This document shows positions 51,181 to 59,902 of a stretch of 64,000 bases of DNA, piece after piece. The DNA lies in the NCBI GenBank assembly GCA_963736975.1, contig CAVTQY010000001.1, positions 1,054,001 through 1,118,000 of the forward strand, read 5' to 3'. This DNA comes from CAVTQY01 sp963736975. GTDB lineage: Bacteria > Pseudomonadota > Alphaproteobacteria > Acetobacterales > Acetobacteraceae. Within the stretch, counting starts at the first letter, position 1, and each line of letters opens with the position of its first letter. A program made the translations under genes and the position numbers. Below the pieces are notes generated by a model. The model had not been told where the DNA came from and did no database searches. It worked only from the letters and a program-made list of their open reading frames with translations.

Positions 51181-52293
51181 ATGGCCCCGCGCTCCCGCCC
51201 GCCCTTCCGCGCCGATCATGTGGGCAGTCTGCTGCGTCCGCGCCGCCTAGCCGAAGCGCGAGCGGCCCGAAAAGCGGGCACGCTGCCGGCGGACGCGTTG
51301 CGGGAGCTCGAGGATGCGTGCATTGCCGATGCGATCGCCCGGCAGGAGGCGACCGGGCTGCGCGCCGCGACCGACGGTGAGTACCGTCGCGCCTACTGGC
51401 ATTACGATTTTGTGTCGGGCCTCGAAGGGGTGGAGATCTACGAGCCGGAGCAGAAGATCCAGTTCAAGGGTGCGGTGCTGTCGCACGCGCTGCGGGTGAC
51501 CGGTCCGATCCGCTGGTTGCGCCCGGTGATGGTGGATGATTACCGCTTCCTGGCCGGGCATGTGCATTCGGCGCTGCCGAAGCAGACGATCCCCTCGCCC
51601 TCGGTGGTGCATTTTCGGGGCGGGCGCGGTGCGATCGACCGCAAGGCGTACCCCGAGCTGGAGGCGTTCTTCGCCGACCTCGGTGAGGCGTATCATGACG
51701 CGGTGCAGGCGTTCGCCGCAGCGGGCTGCCGGTATCTACAGCTCGACGAGGTGTATATCGCCTATCTGTGCGACCCCGAGCAGATCGCCGGACTGAAGGC
51801 GCGCGGGGAGCATGTGGAGGGGTTGCTGGGGATTTATGCCGACCTGATCAACCGGGCGATCGAAGGCCGGCCGGCGGACATGACGGTCAGCATGCATCTC
51901 TGTCGCGGCAATTTCCGCTCCACCTGGGTCGCGTCGGGCGGCTATGAGCCGGTGGCCGAGGTGCTGTTCAACCGCATCAGCGCCGATGCTTATTTCATGG
52001 AATACGATTCGGATCGTGCCGGCGGGTTCGAGCCGCTGCGCTTTGTGCCGCGCGGGCAGAAGATGGTCGTGCTGGGTTTGGTGACCAGCAAGACGGGCGA
52101 GCTGGAAAGCAAGGACGAGCTGAAGCGGCGGATCGAGGCGGCGGCGAAGTATTTGCCGCTGGAACAACTCGCGTTGAGCCCGCAATGCGGCTTTGCCTCC
52201 ACCGAGGAAGGCAATCTGCTCAGCGAAGAGCAGCAATGGGCGAAGTTGAGGCTGTGCGTGGAAGTGGCGCAGGAGGTGTGGGGCGGGGTGTAG
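51181..52293 (+). CDS. MetE C-terminal-like (cobalamin-independent methionine synthase family) protein
   Basis: The protein has 370 residues from MAPRSRPPFRADHVGSLLRP; CAGGAGGTTT lies just upstream. Family features are RADHVGSLLRPRRLAEARAA, ATDGEYRRAYWHYDFVSGLE, YLQLDEVYIAYL, VSMHLCRGNFRSTWVASGGY with the zinc-site His and Cys, and the C-terminal LSPQCGFASTEEGN containing the last Cys. It corresponds to only the C-terminal half of MetE. Such stand-alone proteins may use other methyl donors or act on sulfur compounds. It is divergent from hpnN. No Met-pathway neighbour is present. Confidence 0.9.
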   Translation: MAPRSRPPFRADHVGSLLRPRRLAEARAARKAGTLPADALRELEDACIADAIARQEATGLRAATDGEYRRAYWHYDFVSGLEGVEIYEPEQKIQFKGAVLSHALRVTGPIRWLRPVMVDDYRFLAGHVHSALPKQTIPSPSVVHFRGGRGAIDRKAYPELEAFFADLGEAYHDAVQAFAAAGCRYLQLDEVYIAYLCDPEQIAGLKARGEHVEGLLGIYADLINRAIEGRPADMTVSMHLCRGNFRSTWVASGGYEPVAEVLFNRISADAYFMEYDSDRAGGFEPLRFVPRGQKMVVLGLVTSKTGELESKDELKRRIEAAAKYLPLEQLALSPQCGFASTEEGNLLSEEQQWAKLRLCVEVAQEVWGGV

Positions 52294-52373
52294 ATCAGGC
52301 AATTGCCGTCGTACTGTTCCCGGCGATGTGACAGGATTGAACGGTCAATATCGGGCGAGGCCCTCGGCTCCGG

Positions 52374-52787
52374 CTACACCTCGACCACTACGTACTCCTC
52401 CTCCACCGTCACCGGGATCTTCTCCGCCACGTAAGGGCCTTGCACAACGCGCTGTCCTGACGCCACCTCCATCGGGTAATTGCGCACCGTGATCTTCTCC
52501 GGGTCACAGTAGGATTGGCCGGTTTTCACGTCGAACTCCCAGCCGTGCCAGGGACAGCGCAGGATTTCGCCGGCCCGGGAGTACTGGTAGGTGCCCGGTT
52601 CGTCCGACTCGATCAGGCCGGTCAGCACGCCTTCGCACATCGGGCCGCCCTGGTGCGGGCAGCGGTTCAGCAAGCCGTAAAACTCGCCCTTGATGTTGAA
52701 TACGGCGATCGGCCGGCCGCGGACGGTCACGAGCTTCCGGTTGCCGGGCGGGATCTCCCGCACCGTCGCCACAACGTGCTTGCTCAT
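52374..52787 (-). CDS. Rieske [2Fe-2S] ferredoxin-like protein
   Basis: The protein has 137 residues from MSKHVVATVREIPPGNRKLV. The cluster ligands are in NRCPHQGGPMCEGVL (C-x-H) and LRCPWHGWEFDVKTGQ (C-x2-H). The layout matches soluble ferredoxin components of oxygenases, or small Rieske domains used as electron donors. It is the last gene of a three-gene minus-strand operon behind two amidohydrolases. No terminal oxygenase is in the operon, so its partner is elsewhere or its role is non-classical. The frame is open to 52814, but the chosen ATG fits better. Confidence 0.9.
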   Translation of the reverse strand: MSKHVVATVREIPPGNRKLVTVRGRPIAVFNIKGEFYGLLNRCPHQGGPMCEGVLTGLIESDEPGTYQYSRAGEILRCPWHGWEFDVKTGQSYCDPEKITVRNYPMEVASGQRVVQGPYVAEKIPVTVEEEYVVVEV

Positions 52788-52810
52788 ACGTTTACGTCTG
52801 CCTTGCCAGG

Positions 52811-53911
52811 TCAAAGATTGTAGGCGGCGCGCGCATTGTCGCGGAACACCATCTGCCGCTGCGCCTCGGTCAGCTTCACTTTCACCGCGGTTTCCGGATC
52901 GTCGAAATCCCAGTGCGGGTAATCGGTCGCGAACAGGATGCGATCCCAGCCGATCCAGTCCAGTGTCCTATACAGGTGCTCTGGCCGCTCCGGCTCGTCC
53001 ATCGGCTGCGTTGTGAACCACATCTGCCGCTTGATATAGTGCGACGGCGGCTCGCTCAGATGCGGCACCTCGTCGCGCATCCGCTTCCAATGCTGGTCGA
53101 GCCGCCAGCACAGCGGTGCCACCCAGGCGAGGCCGGATTCAACAATTACAACGCGCAGCGACGGCAGGCGCGCCAGCACCCCCTCGCACACCAGCGACGT
53201 CACCAGCGCCTGTTGGCTGATCGCCACTTCATGGTGCTCCTCGGCGTAATAGGAGGACCAGCCGGTCGGCGTGACCGCATGGCCATTATTACCGGACGTA
53301 TGCAGCCCGACCGGCAGGTTGTGCGCGGCGGCGGCCTCGTAGATCGGCCAATAGCGCCGCCGGCCCAGCGGCTCGATCGTGTGCGTCACCAATGAAACCT
53401 GCACGAAGTCGCGGTTGCCGGCCCAGTGCTCGATCTCCGCCACTGCCGCGGCCGCGTCCTCGCCCGGCACCACGATCGCGGCCTTCACCCGCTTGTCCTT
53501 TCGCGTCCACTCTGCCTGTTGCCACTGGTTAATGGCGCGGCACAGCGCGGCGCCGAATTCCTGGTTGCGCTGGTCCATCGCACTCGGCGACAGCAGGTGC
53601 AGCATGGCGTACTCGATGCCGTAGCGGTCGAGCAATTGTTCCTGCAGGAACGACAGGTCGGATCCCGGCGGTCCGCCATTCGGCGGCCAGGTGTCCTTGC
53701 GCGACAGCGCCGGTGCCGACTTGAAATAGGGCGAGGCACTGACGAACGGCACCGGCCGTCGCGACCCGTAGGTGGCAAGATGGTCGCGCCACCGTTGCGA
53801 CAGGTACGGATTCAAGTCCTTGGGCGAGCGCATCGCGTGATGAACGTCGCAATCGATGATCGCCAGCCGCGTGTCCTCCGCAGCCGGGCGTTCGAGCAGG
53901 CTCTGGCTCAT
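52811..53911 (-). CDS. Amidohydrolase family (TIM barrel) protein, second of tandem pair
   Basis: The protein has 366 residues. The metal-dependent barrel shows IIDCDVHHAMRSPKDLNPYL (D-x-D/H start), LSPSAMDQRNQEFGAALCRA, NLPVGLHTSGNNGHAVTPTG, VVIVESGLAWVAPLCWRLDQ and LFATDYPHWDFDDPETAVKV. These are ACMSD/amidohydrolase_2-type motifs; such enzymes decarboxylate or hydrolyse aromatic-ring products. It overlaps the upstream paralogue by 4 bp and shares its plan, so the two arose by duplication. They may form a heteromer or act on successive intermediates. Confidence 0.9.
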   Translation of the reverse strand: MSQSLLERPAAEDTRLAIIDCDVHHAMRSPKDLNPYLSQRWRDHLATYGSRRPVPFVSASPYFKSAPALSRKDTWPPNGGPPGSDLSFLQEQLLDRYGIEYAMLHLLSPSAMDQRNQEFGAALCRAINQWQQAEWTRKDKRVKAAIVVPGEDAAAAVAEIEHWAGNRDFVQVSLVTHTIEPLGRRRYWPIYEAAAAHNLPVGLHTSGNNGHAVTPTGWSSYYAEEHHEVAISQQALVTSLVCEGVLARLPSLRVVIVESGLAWVAPLCWRLDQHWKRMRDEVPHLSEPPSHYIKRQMWFTTQPMDEPERPEHLYRTLDWIGWDRILFATDYPHWDFDDPETAVKVKLTEAQRQMVFRDNARAAYNL

Positions 53912-54975
53912 GCGGCCTCCTTCAGGCGGGGATAGGTTTCGAGCGGATTATCCACCAGCAGCTTGCGCACCAGCGCAGCCGGCAGGCCCGTAGGCAACGC
54001 GTCCTCGCCGTCGAACTGCAAGTGCGGATAGTCGGTGGAGAACAACAGGAAGCGGTCGGTGCCGATCATGTCGATCACCTGCGCGAGCTGGTCCGGCTCC
54101 GGCGGCGCATCGGTCGGCTGCAGCGTGACCCGCACGTTCTCGCGGATGATCTCGGCGGGCGAGCGATCGACCCAGGGGATTTCCGCGCGCATCGCCCGCC
54201 ATGTTTTCACCTGGCGCCACATGAACTGCGGCAGCCATGTGAAGCCGGATTCGGCCAGCACGACGGTCAGGCCGGGGAACTTGGTGAATACGCCCTCGGC
54301 AACGAGGCTCAGCAGTTGCGCTTGGAAGGCGTGCGCCATCACCACCGTGTCTTCCAGGTAGTAGGACGGCCAGCCATTGGATGTGGTGGCGTGGCGGAAG
54401 GTGCTGCCGGCGTGGATGCACAGCGGCAGCCGGTGTTTCTCCGCCGCGGCATGGATCGGCCAGAAGAAGCGGCGGCCCAGCGGCATTTCGCCGGCTGCGG
54501 GGACTAGGATCTGCACGAAGCGCCGGTCGGCGGCGCGGCGCTCGATCTCCGCCACCGCGAGTTCGGGGTCCTGGATCGGGATCACGATGGATGCGCGCAG
54601 CCGCGGTTCGCGATCGAGCCATTCCGCCGCCAGCCAATCATTGACCGCGCGCGACAGTGCGGCAGCGAAATCAACATTGTAAGTGCCGGCCGCGCCATAC
54701 AGGCAATTGCAGATCGCCAGTCTGGTGCCGAACCCATCGAGCGCCTGGGTCCGCAACAAATCGAGACTGGTGCCGGGTTTGGCGCCGTCGGCGCGCCAGT
54801 CGGGCCGCCCATTGGCCGCAATGTTCGGCGGAAAGCTGGATGGATCGAGCCCGTCGATGCCGCGTACCGTCACCTGCTCGCGCCAATGGTCATCGAGATA
54901 CGGCAGCAACGCGCGCATGCTCGGCACGGCGGGATGGATGTCGCAATCGATCGCGCCGATGCGCGGCACTTTCAT
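53908..54975 (-). CDS. Amidohydrolase family (TIM barrel) protein, first of tandem pair
   Basis: The protein has 355 residues from MKVPRIGAIDCDIHPAVPSM. Barrel motifs match those of the next gene: IDCDIHPAVPSMRALLPYLD, NCLYGAAGTYNVDFAAALSR, RLPLCIHAGSTFRHATTSNG, LTVVLAESGFTWLPQFMWRQ and LLFSTDYPHLQFDGEDALPT. It is the amidohydrolase_2 type, probably zinc-dependent. The 121-bp gap to the divergent branched-chain-type importer suggests joint control, with the importer bringing in the substrate; this is inference from layout. Confidence 0.9.
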   Translation of the reverse strand: MKVPRIGAIDCDIHPAVPSMRALLPYLDDHWREQVTVRGIDGLDPSSFPPNIAANGRPDWRADGAKPGTSLDLLRTQALDGFGTRLAICNCLYGAAGTYNVDFAAALSRAVNDWLAAEWLDREPRLRASIVIPIQDPELAVAEIERRAADRRFVQILVPAAGEMPLGRRFFWPIHAAAEKHRLPLCIHAGSTFRHATTSNGWPSYYLEDTVVMAHAFQAQLLSLVAEGVFTKFPGLTVVLAESGFTWLPQFMWRQVKTWRAMRAEIPWVDRSPAEIIRENVRVTLQPTDAPPEPDQLAQVIDMIGTDRFLLFSTDYPHLQFDGEDALPTGLPAALVRKLLVDNPLETYPRLKEAA

Positions 54976-55096
54976 ACTCGGACGGCTCCTTTTATCACGC
55001 GGGATGCTACAACCGGGCCGCCGTGCTCGCAACCGGGCGGCCTTGACCGCACGGAACGGCCAGCCCTACGAAACGCCCCGAAACGGGAGGAAGAGC

Positions 55097-56200
55097 ATGG
55101 TTCGCACGGCACGCCTGCGGATTGCGGTCATGGCTGCGTTGCTGGTCGGCGCGACCGCGGCGCGTGCCGAAACGATCCGGCTCGGCGCCATCGTCCCGCT
55201 CACGGGACCCGGCGCGGTCGTGGGCAACCAGGAGATGCGCGGGATCCAGTTCGCCATAGACGCGGCCAATGCCAAGGGCGGCGTGCAGGGCAACACGATT
55301 GCCGTGCAGTTCGAGGACAACCAGGCCAAGCCCGACCAGTCCATCCTGAGCTTCAACAAACTGGTCGATCTGCAGCATGTGCCGATGATCTTCACCGGCT
55401 ATTCGGGTCCGTCGCTGGCAATGGCGCCGCTGGCCACGCGCAAGAAGGTGCTGATGATCAATGCCGGCGCGCAGTCCGACAAACTCGGCACCGCCTCGCC
55501 CTATCTGGTGAACACGCTGCCCAGTACCGCCGACGAGGTCTCCGTGATGGTCCGCTACCTGATGGACCATGCCAAGAAGACCGCCGCCGTATTGTATGAG
55601 AACGATGCCGCCGGTATCGGTGGTCGCGATGATTTCCTCGCCCAGTATCAAAAAGCCGGCGGCAAGATCACCGGGCAGGAGCCCACACAGTTCGGCCAGA
55701 CCGATTACCGTCCGGCGCTGCTCAAACTAGCCGCTACCAATCCGGATGTGCTGTATATCGTGATCACCGCCGGCATGGTGTCGCTGGTCGATCAACTGCA
55801 CCAGATAAATCAGCACTGGCTGGTGGCCGGCAGCACTTTCGCCGCCGACCCGGCAGCGATCGCCGATCCCAATTCCACCGGGCTGATCCACACGCAGGTG
55901 CAGATCAATGCGCCGCCTGAGCTGATGGCGGCGTTCCATCAAAAATATAACGCGGATATGGATTTCTTCGCCCGGCAGTACTACAACGCCGCGCAGATTG
56001 TCCTGACGGTGCTGGACAAGGTCCTGGCGGAGAAGAAGCCTGTTACCGGCGAAAACCTCCGCGCCGCGCTGTTCCAGATCAAAACCTTCCACACGCTGAT
56101 CCCGATGGTGTTCAACTCCAATACTGCGACCGTGCCGATCGCCATCAATGAAATGCGCGACGGCAAGGACGTCACGCTCACTACCGCCACCGCCCAGTAG
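55097..56200 (+). CDS. Branched-chain amino acid-type ABC transporter, substrate-binding protein
   Basis: The protein has 367 residues from MVRTARLRIAVMAALLVGAT with a signal peptide cleaved near ARA-ETI; CGGGAGGAAGA precedes the ATG. The type I periplasmic fold is clear: IRLGAIVPLTGPGAVVGNQE, RGIQFAIDAANAKGGVQGNT, QSILSFNKLVDLQHVPMIFT and EPTQFGQTDYRPALLKLAAT. It heads a five-gene operon of binding protein, two permeases and two ATPases. The ligand need not be an amino acid: many LivK homologues bind aromatic acids, consistent with the neighbouring amidohydrolases. Confidence 0.93.
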   Translation: MVRTARLRIAVMAALLVGATAARAETIRLGAIVPLTGPGAVVGNQEMRGIQFAIDAANAKGGVQGNTIAVQFEDNQAKPDQSILSFNKLVDLQHVPMIFTGYSGPSLAMAPLATRKKVLMINAGAQSDKLGTASPYLVNTLPSTADEVSVMVRYLMDHAKKTAAVLYENDAAGIGGRDDFLAQYQKAGGKITGQEPTQFGQTDYRPALLKLAATNPDVLYIVITAGMVSLVDQLHQINQHWLVAGSTFAADPAAIADPNSTGLIHTQVQINAPPELMAAFHQKYNADMDFFARQYYNAAQIVLTVLDKVLAEKKPVTGENLRAALFQIKTFHTLIPMVFNSNTATVPIAINEMRDGKDVTLTTATAQ

Positions 56201-56231
56201 GGCCTCTCTCAGACGGGGTGAACTTGCACTG

Positions 56232-57092
56232 ATGCTGCTGCTGCAGCTCCTGGTGAACGGCATTATCACCGGCTGCGCGCTCGGCGTCGTCGCGATCAGC
56301 TTTGCCCTTGTTTATGCGACGACGCGCATCTTCCATGTGGCACATGCGGGCATCTATACATTGGGCGGATACCTGGCCTGGACGCTGGTGACGCACGGCG
56401 TATCCGACCTGCCGGCCCTGCTGCTGGCAATGCTGGCCTGTACCGCCGTCGGCGCGCTCATTCAGTCGCAGCTGTACGCGCGACTGGAGCGGCGAGGGGC
56501 GACGCACCTGATCGTGCTGATCGCCTCGCTGGGGGCACTGGCGGTGATCCAGAACCTGATCGCCGCGGTCTATTCGCCCGATATCCTGCAATTCCCGTCC
56601 ACCTGGGCCGGGCGTGTGGTGTCTCTGGGCGGGCTGCGCCTTACCTATGCGCAGCTCGTGACGCTGCTGATCAGCCTTGGCGCCTTCGCCGCGGTGCTGC
56701 TGTTCGCGCGGTTCACGCCGCTGGGCAAGCGGATCCGGGCGGTCGCATCCAATCCGTTCCTCGCCGAGATCACCCGGCTGGAGCCGCGATCAGTGTATGT
56801 GTATGTTATTGCCATTGCCTCAGCCGTGGTGTGCCTGCCCGGCGTGCTGGTGCCGTTTGATCTTGGCCTGCAACCCTATGGCGGGATCACACCGTTGTTG
56901 ACGGCAACCATCGCGATGATCGCCGGGGGTGTTGGCAGCATCGCCGGTGCGTTTATGATGTCGGTTGTTATTGTCACGTTGCAAAACTTATCCCTCCTGG
57001 TAATCCCCGGCGAATGGAGCATCGGCATTACGTTCTTCATCTTCGTGGTGTTCATGCTGTTCCGCCCGCGCGGGCTGTTCGCTGCCGCCTGA
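56232..57092 (+). CDS. livH: Branched-chain amino acid-type ABC transporter permease (LivH-like)
   Basis: The protein has 286 residues from MLLLQLLVNGIITGCALGVV, a typical LivH start. Hydrophobic helices fill the chain, and IRAVASNPFLAEITRLEPRS is the cytoplasmic loop that meets the ATPases. It ends VVFMLFRPRGLFAAA. The ribosome-binding site is weak (GGGGTGAACTTG), so coupling to the preceding gene 31 bp upstream may help. It forms the inner-membrane channel with the LivM-like protein. Confidence 0.93.
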   Translation: MLLLQLLVNGIITGCALGVVAISFALVYATTRIFHVAHAGIYTLGGYLAWTLVTHGVSDLPALLLAMLACTAVGALIQSQLYARLERRGATHLIVLIASLGALAVIQNLIAAVYSPDILQFPSTWAGRVVSLGGLRLTYAQLVTLLISLGAFAAVLLFARFTPLGKRIRAVASNPFLAEITRLEPRSVYVYVIAIASAVVCLPGVLVPFDLGLQPYGGITPLLTATIAMIAGGVGSIAGAFMMSVVIVTLQNLSLLVIPGEWSIGITFFIFVVFMLFRPRGLFAAA

Positions 57093-57101
57093 GGGAAGGA
57101 C

Positions 57102-57965
57102 GTGGACTTCCTCGAAAGCTACGTCATCCTCGCCGAAATTTACGTGCTGCTCGGCCTGTCAACCAACCTGCTGGTTGGCATCGTCGGCATCTTCTCGGTC
57201 TCGCAGGCCGCCGTGTTCGGCGTCGGCGCGTATATCGTCGCCGATTTCCTGCTGAGCGGGACGCTGCCGTTCCTGCCCGCCCTAGGCATCGCCGCGTTAT
57301 GCTGCATCCTGCTCAATGTATTGGTCACGCTCCCCAGCCTCCGCGTGGCCGGCGATTACTTCGTGGTGACTTCGTTCGGCATCCAGCTTCTCGCCACCGC
57401 GGGCTTCACCAACTGGACGGCAGGCACCGGCGGAGCCAACGGGCTGCCCGGCATTCCACCCATCGAGCTGTTCGGCGTCACCGTCGCCGACAACAGCCAG
57501 TATCTGGCGCTGACCAGCATCGCCGCGGCGCTCGGTTGCCTCTGTTTCTGGCTGATTATGCGCGCGCCGTTCGGGCGGTTGCTGCGTGCCATTCGCGAGG
57601 ATGAACTGGCGGTCGCGGCTGCCGGCAAAGGCGTGCTGCGCGCCAAGGTGGAAGCGGCGGCGCTGGCCGGCGGGTTCGGCGGCATCGCCGGGGGGCTGTA
57701 TGCGACGTTCCTGAGCTTTATCGATCCGTCATCCTTCGACCTCGATGCCTCGATCCTGCTGTTGACGATGATCGTGGTCGGCGGAGCGCGCACGCTGGCG
57801 GGCTCCATTGTCGGGCCGTTCCTTCTCCTGGCACTCCCGCAAGCGCTGGCGATGGTGGCGATCCCGACCTCGGTCGCGGCGGCAACACGGCAGCTTGTCT
57901 ATGGCGTGCTGCTGATCGCCTTCGCGTTGTTCCGTCCGCAAGGACTGCTGGGCGAGCGGCTGTGA
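57102..57965 (+). CDS. livM: Branched-chain amino acid-type ABC transporter permease (LivM-like)
   Basis: The protein has 287 residues from a GTG with GAGGGAAGG upstream. The start YVILAEIYVLLGLSTNLLVG and VGIFSVSQAAVFGVGAYIVA are LivM-typical. The loop RAIREDELAVAAAGKGVLRA and the end LIAFALFRPQGLLGERL complete it. It overlaps the next ATPase gene by 4 bp (GTGA), so their synthesis is coupled. Confidence 0.93.
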   Translation: MDFLESYVILAEIYVLLGLSTNLLVGIVGIFSVSQAAVFGVGAYIVADFLLSGTLPFLPALGIAALCCILLNVLVTLPSLRVAGDYFVVTSFGIQLLATAGFTNWTAGTGGANGLPGIPPIELFGVTVADNSQYLALTSIAAALGCLCFWLIMRAPFGRLLRAIREDELAVAAAGKGVLRAKVEAAALAGGFGGIAGGLYATFLSFIDPSSFDLDASILLLTMIVVGGARTLAGSIVGPFLLLALPQALAMVAIPTSVAAATRQLVYGVLLIAFALFRPQGLLGERL

Positions 57966-58726
57966 CCGCCTATCTCGAGGTGCAGGAGCTGCGCAAACGC
58001 TTCGGCGGTTTGCAGGCGCTGGACCGCACCACTTTCACCGTGGCAAAGGGCCGTATCACCTGTCTTGTTGGTCCCAACGGCGCCGGCAAGACCACGATCT
58101 TCAACATTATCACCGGTTTTCTGCGTCCGGAGTTGGGCCATGTTGTGTTCAGCGGCCGGTCGCTCGACGGGCTGCGCCCGCAGGCGATCGTGCAAGCCGG
58201 GATTGCGCGCACGTTCCAGAACCTGCGTCTGTTTCTCGACCTAACCGCGCTCGACAACGTGCTGATCGGCCTTCCCGGGCAATTCGCCGAAGAGCCGCTA
58301 GGCGCGATCTTCCTTCCGTTGCACGCCGCCCGCATGCAGGCGCGCCGTCGCGCCGAGGCGCAGGAGCGGCTGGCGCATGTCGGGCTCGCGGACCGGGCCA
58401 AGGAGCGCGTGCGAAACCTGTCCTATGGCGAGCAGAAGCTGCTGACCATCGCCCGCGTTCTGGCGACTGGCGCCGAACTGCTGTTGCTGGATGAACCCGC
58501 CTCCGGCCTTTCCGCGGGTGCGCTGGAGCAGATCATGACGCTGCTGCGCCGACTGCAGTCCGAGGGCAAAACTCTGCTCGTGGTCGAACACAATACGCGT
58601 GTTGTGCAGCAAATTGCCGACGAGGTGCTGTTCCTGCACCAAGGACATCTGTTGGCACAAGGCGAGCCGGCGCGAATCATCGCCGACCCTGCATTGGCCG
58701 AGATCTACTTCGGCGGTGCATTGTGA
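57962..58726 (+). CDS. livG: Branched-chain amino acid-type ABC transporter ATP-binding protein (LivG-like)
   Basis: The protein has 254 residues. Walker A is VGPNGAGKTTIFNIITG, the signature region NLSYGEQKLLTIARVLATGA, Walker B ELLLLDEPASGLS and the switch His in LLVVEHNTRVV. The signature reads LSYGEQ, a usual LivG variant. The GTG start overlaps the LivM stop, and the LivF start overlaps its own stop. Confidence 0.95.
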   Translation: MTAYLEVQELRKRFGGLQALDRTTFTVAKGRITCLVGPNGAGKTTIFNIITGFLRPELGHVVFSGRSLDGLRPQAIVQAGIARTFQNLRLFLDLTALDNVLIGLPGQFAEEPLGAIFLPLHAARMQARRRAEAQERLAHVGLADRAKERVRNLSYGEQKLLTIARVLATGAELLLLDEPASGLSAGALEQIMTLLRRLQSEGKTLLVVEHNTRVVQQIADEVLFLHQGHLLAQGEPARIIADPALAEIYFGGAL

Positions 58727-59418
58727 CCCTGCAACTTGCATCCCTGGCGGCCGGATACGGCGCCAAGACCGTAATCGCCGACGTGTCGTTCGCGCTGGAG
58801 CCGGGCCGGATACTGGCACTGTTGGGGCACAACGGCGCCGGCAAGACCACCACGTTGAAGACGGTAATGGGCTTGTTGCCGGCGCGCGCGGGTGAGGTTC
58901 GGTTCGGCGGGCGTGTGCTGGGTCGGATGCCGGTGGCAGACCGGGTCGCACTGGGATTACGGCTGCTGCCGGAGGGGCGGGGGATTTTTCCCGACCTGAG
59001 CGTGGCCGAGAATATCGATGTGGTTGCGTCGCGCAACTGTGGACCCGGGGCGATGTTCGGGCCGGCCGATGTGCTGCGTCTGTTTCCGGCGCTGGAGGAG
59101 CGCGGGGCGACTCGCGCCGGCAGTCTAAGCGGCGGACAGCAGCAGATGCTGGCGCTGGGGCTGGCGATTCTCGGAACGCCGCAATGCTTGATGCTGGACG
59201 AGCCGTCGATCGGGTTGGCCCCCAATCTGGTTGAGCGGTTGTTTGCACAAGTGCGGGAGGTGTGCCGCTCAAACGGCGTGACGGCGGTGTTGGTAGAGCA
59301 GAACGTGGCGGCGGCATTGAAGATCGCCGACCGCGTGGTGATCATGAACAACGGGCGGCTGGTATTCGATGGAGCGCCAGATGAGGCGCGCGCCTCGAAT
59401 GTCTGGCATTATTTCTGA
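58723..59418 (+). CDS. livF: Branched-chain amino acid-type ABC transporter ATP-binding protein (LivF-like)
   Basis: The protein has 231 residues. Walker A is LGHNGAGKTTTLKTVMG, the signature SLSGGQQQMLALGLAILGTP, Walker B CLMLDEPSIGLAPNLVE and the switch region VLVEQNVAAAL (Gln in place of His, normal for LivF). It is the last gene of the importer operon and ends 4 bp from a convergent small gene. Confidence 0.95.
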   Translation: MTLQLASLAAGYGAKTVIADVSFALEPGRILALLGHNGAGKTTTLKTVMGLLPARAGEVRFGGRVLGRMPVADRVALGLRLLPEGRGIFPDLSVAENIDVVASRNCGPGAMFGPADVLRLFPALEERGATRAGSLSGGQQQMLALGLAILGTPQCLMLDEPSIGLAPNLVERLFAQVREVCRSNGVTAVLVEQNVAAALKIADRVVIMNNGRLVFDGAPDEARASNVWHYF

Positions 59419-59422
59419 TCCG

Positions 59423-59767
59423 TCAGGATTGAACGACCGTCCGCGCCTGCTCGATCACCGGCACGATGCCGTCGGTTTTGCCGGCGTCGAGGTCATCGAG
59501 TGCATCTTCCAGAGCCTCCGCCGTGGAGCAGAGCGCCTCCTTCCGCGGGTCGTCGGGAATGGCGATCGCCGTATCGATCGCCTCGATCGCGGTTTCCAGA
59601 GCTTCCTTGAGCTGGGCGATTTTCGGAGTTTCCGGCGCCGCGGCGGTTTCGGTCACGTGCATGGTGGCGACGACCTGGTGGGCGCGGATCAACGCGTCCC
59701 CGATGTCTTCGGCCTGCGTCACGTCGATCTCCTGCGGACCAGCGGCCGGGACGATGCGGTCTGACAC
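59423..59767 (-). CDS. Small acidic protein of unknown function
   Basis: The protein has 114 residues and is Ala/Asp/Glu-rich with few basic residues. Helical segments are IGDALIRAHQVVATMHVTET, KIAQLKEALETAIEAIDTAI and KEALCSTAEALEDALDDLDA, ending DGIVPVIEQARTVVQS. It could be a soluble helical bundle. I do not recognise it. It lies alone between the importer operon and the second binding-protein gene. Confidence 0.6.
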   Translation of the reverse strand: MSDRIVPAAGPQEIDVTQAEDIGDALIRAHQVVATMHVTETAAAPETPKIAQLKEALETAIEAIDTAIAIPDDPRKEALCSTAEALEDALDDLDAGKTDGIVPVIEQARTVVQS

Positions 59768-59860
59768 GGGCGGAAGCTCCTTATGCGTTCAATGCGTATT
59801 TCGGAAGAGAATGTGGCGGATTTTCGCTTCTACGGCCGGGTCTCGGATACGTGACGTGGA

Positions 59861-59889
59861 AGGGCGCGGGGTCCGGTACCCCGCGCCCT
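59861..59889 (-). terminator. Strong hairpin after the second binding-protein gene
   Basis: AGGGCGCGGGG (59861-59871) and CCCCGCGCCCT (59879-59889) form a perfect 11-bp stem with a 7-base loop, 13 bp beyond the minus-strand stop at 59903. No T-run follows on the minus strand, so it is a stability hairpin or an imperfect terminator. Confidence 0.55.
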
Positions 59890-59902
59890 GACGGTCGAAG
59901 GC

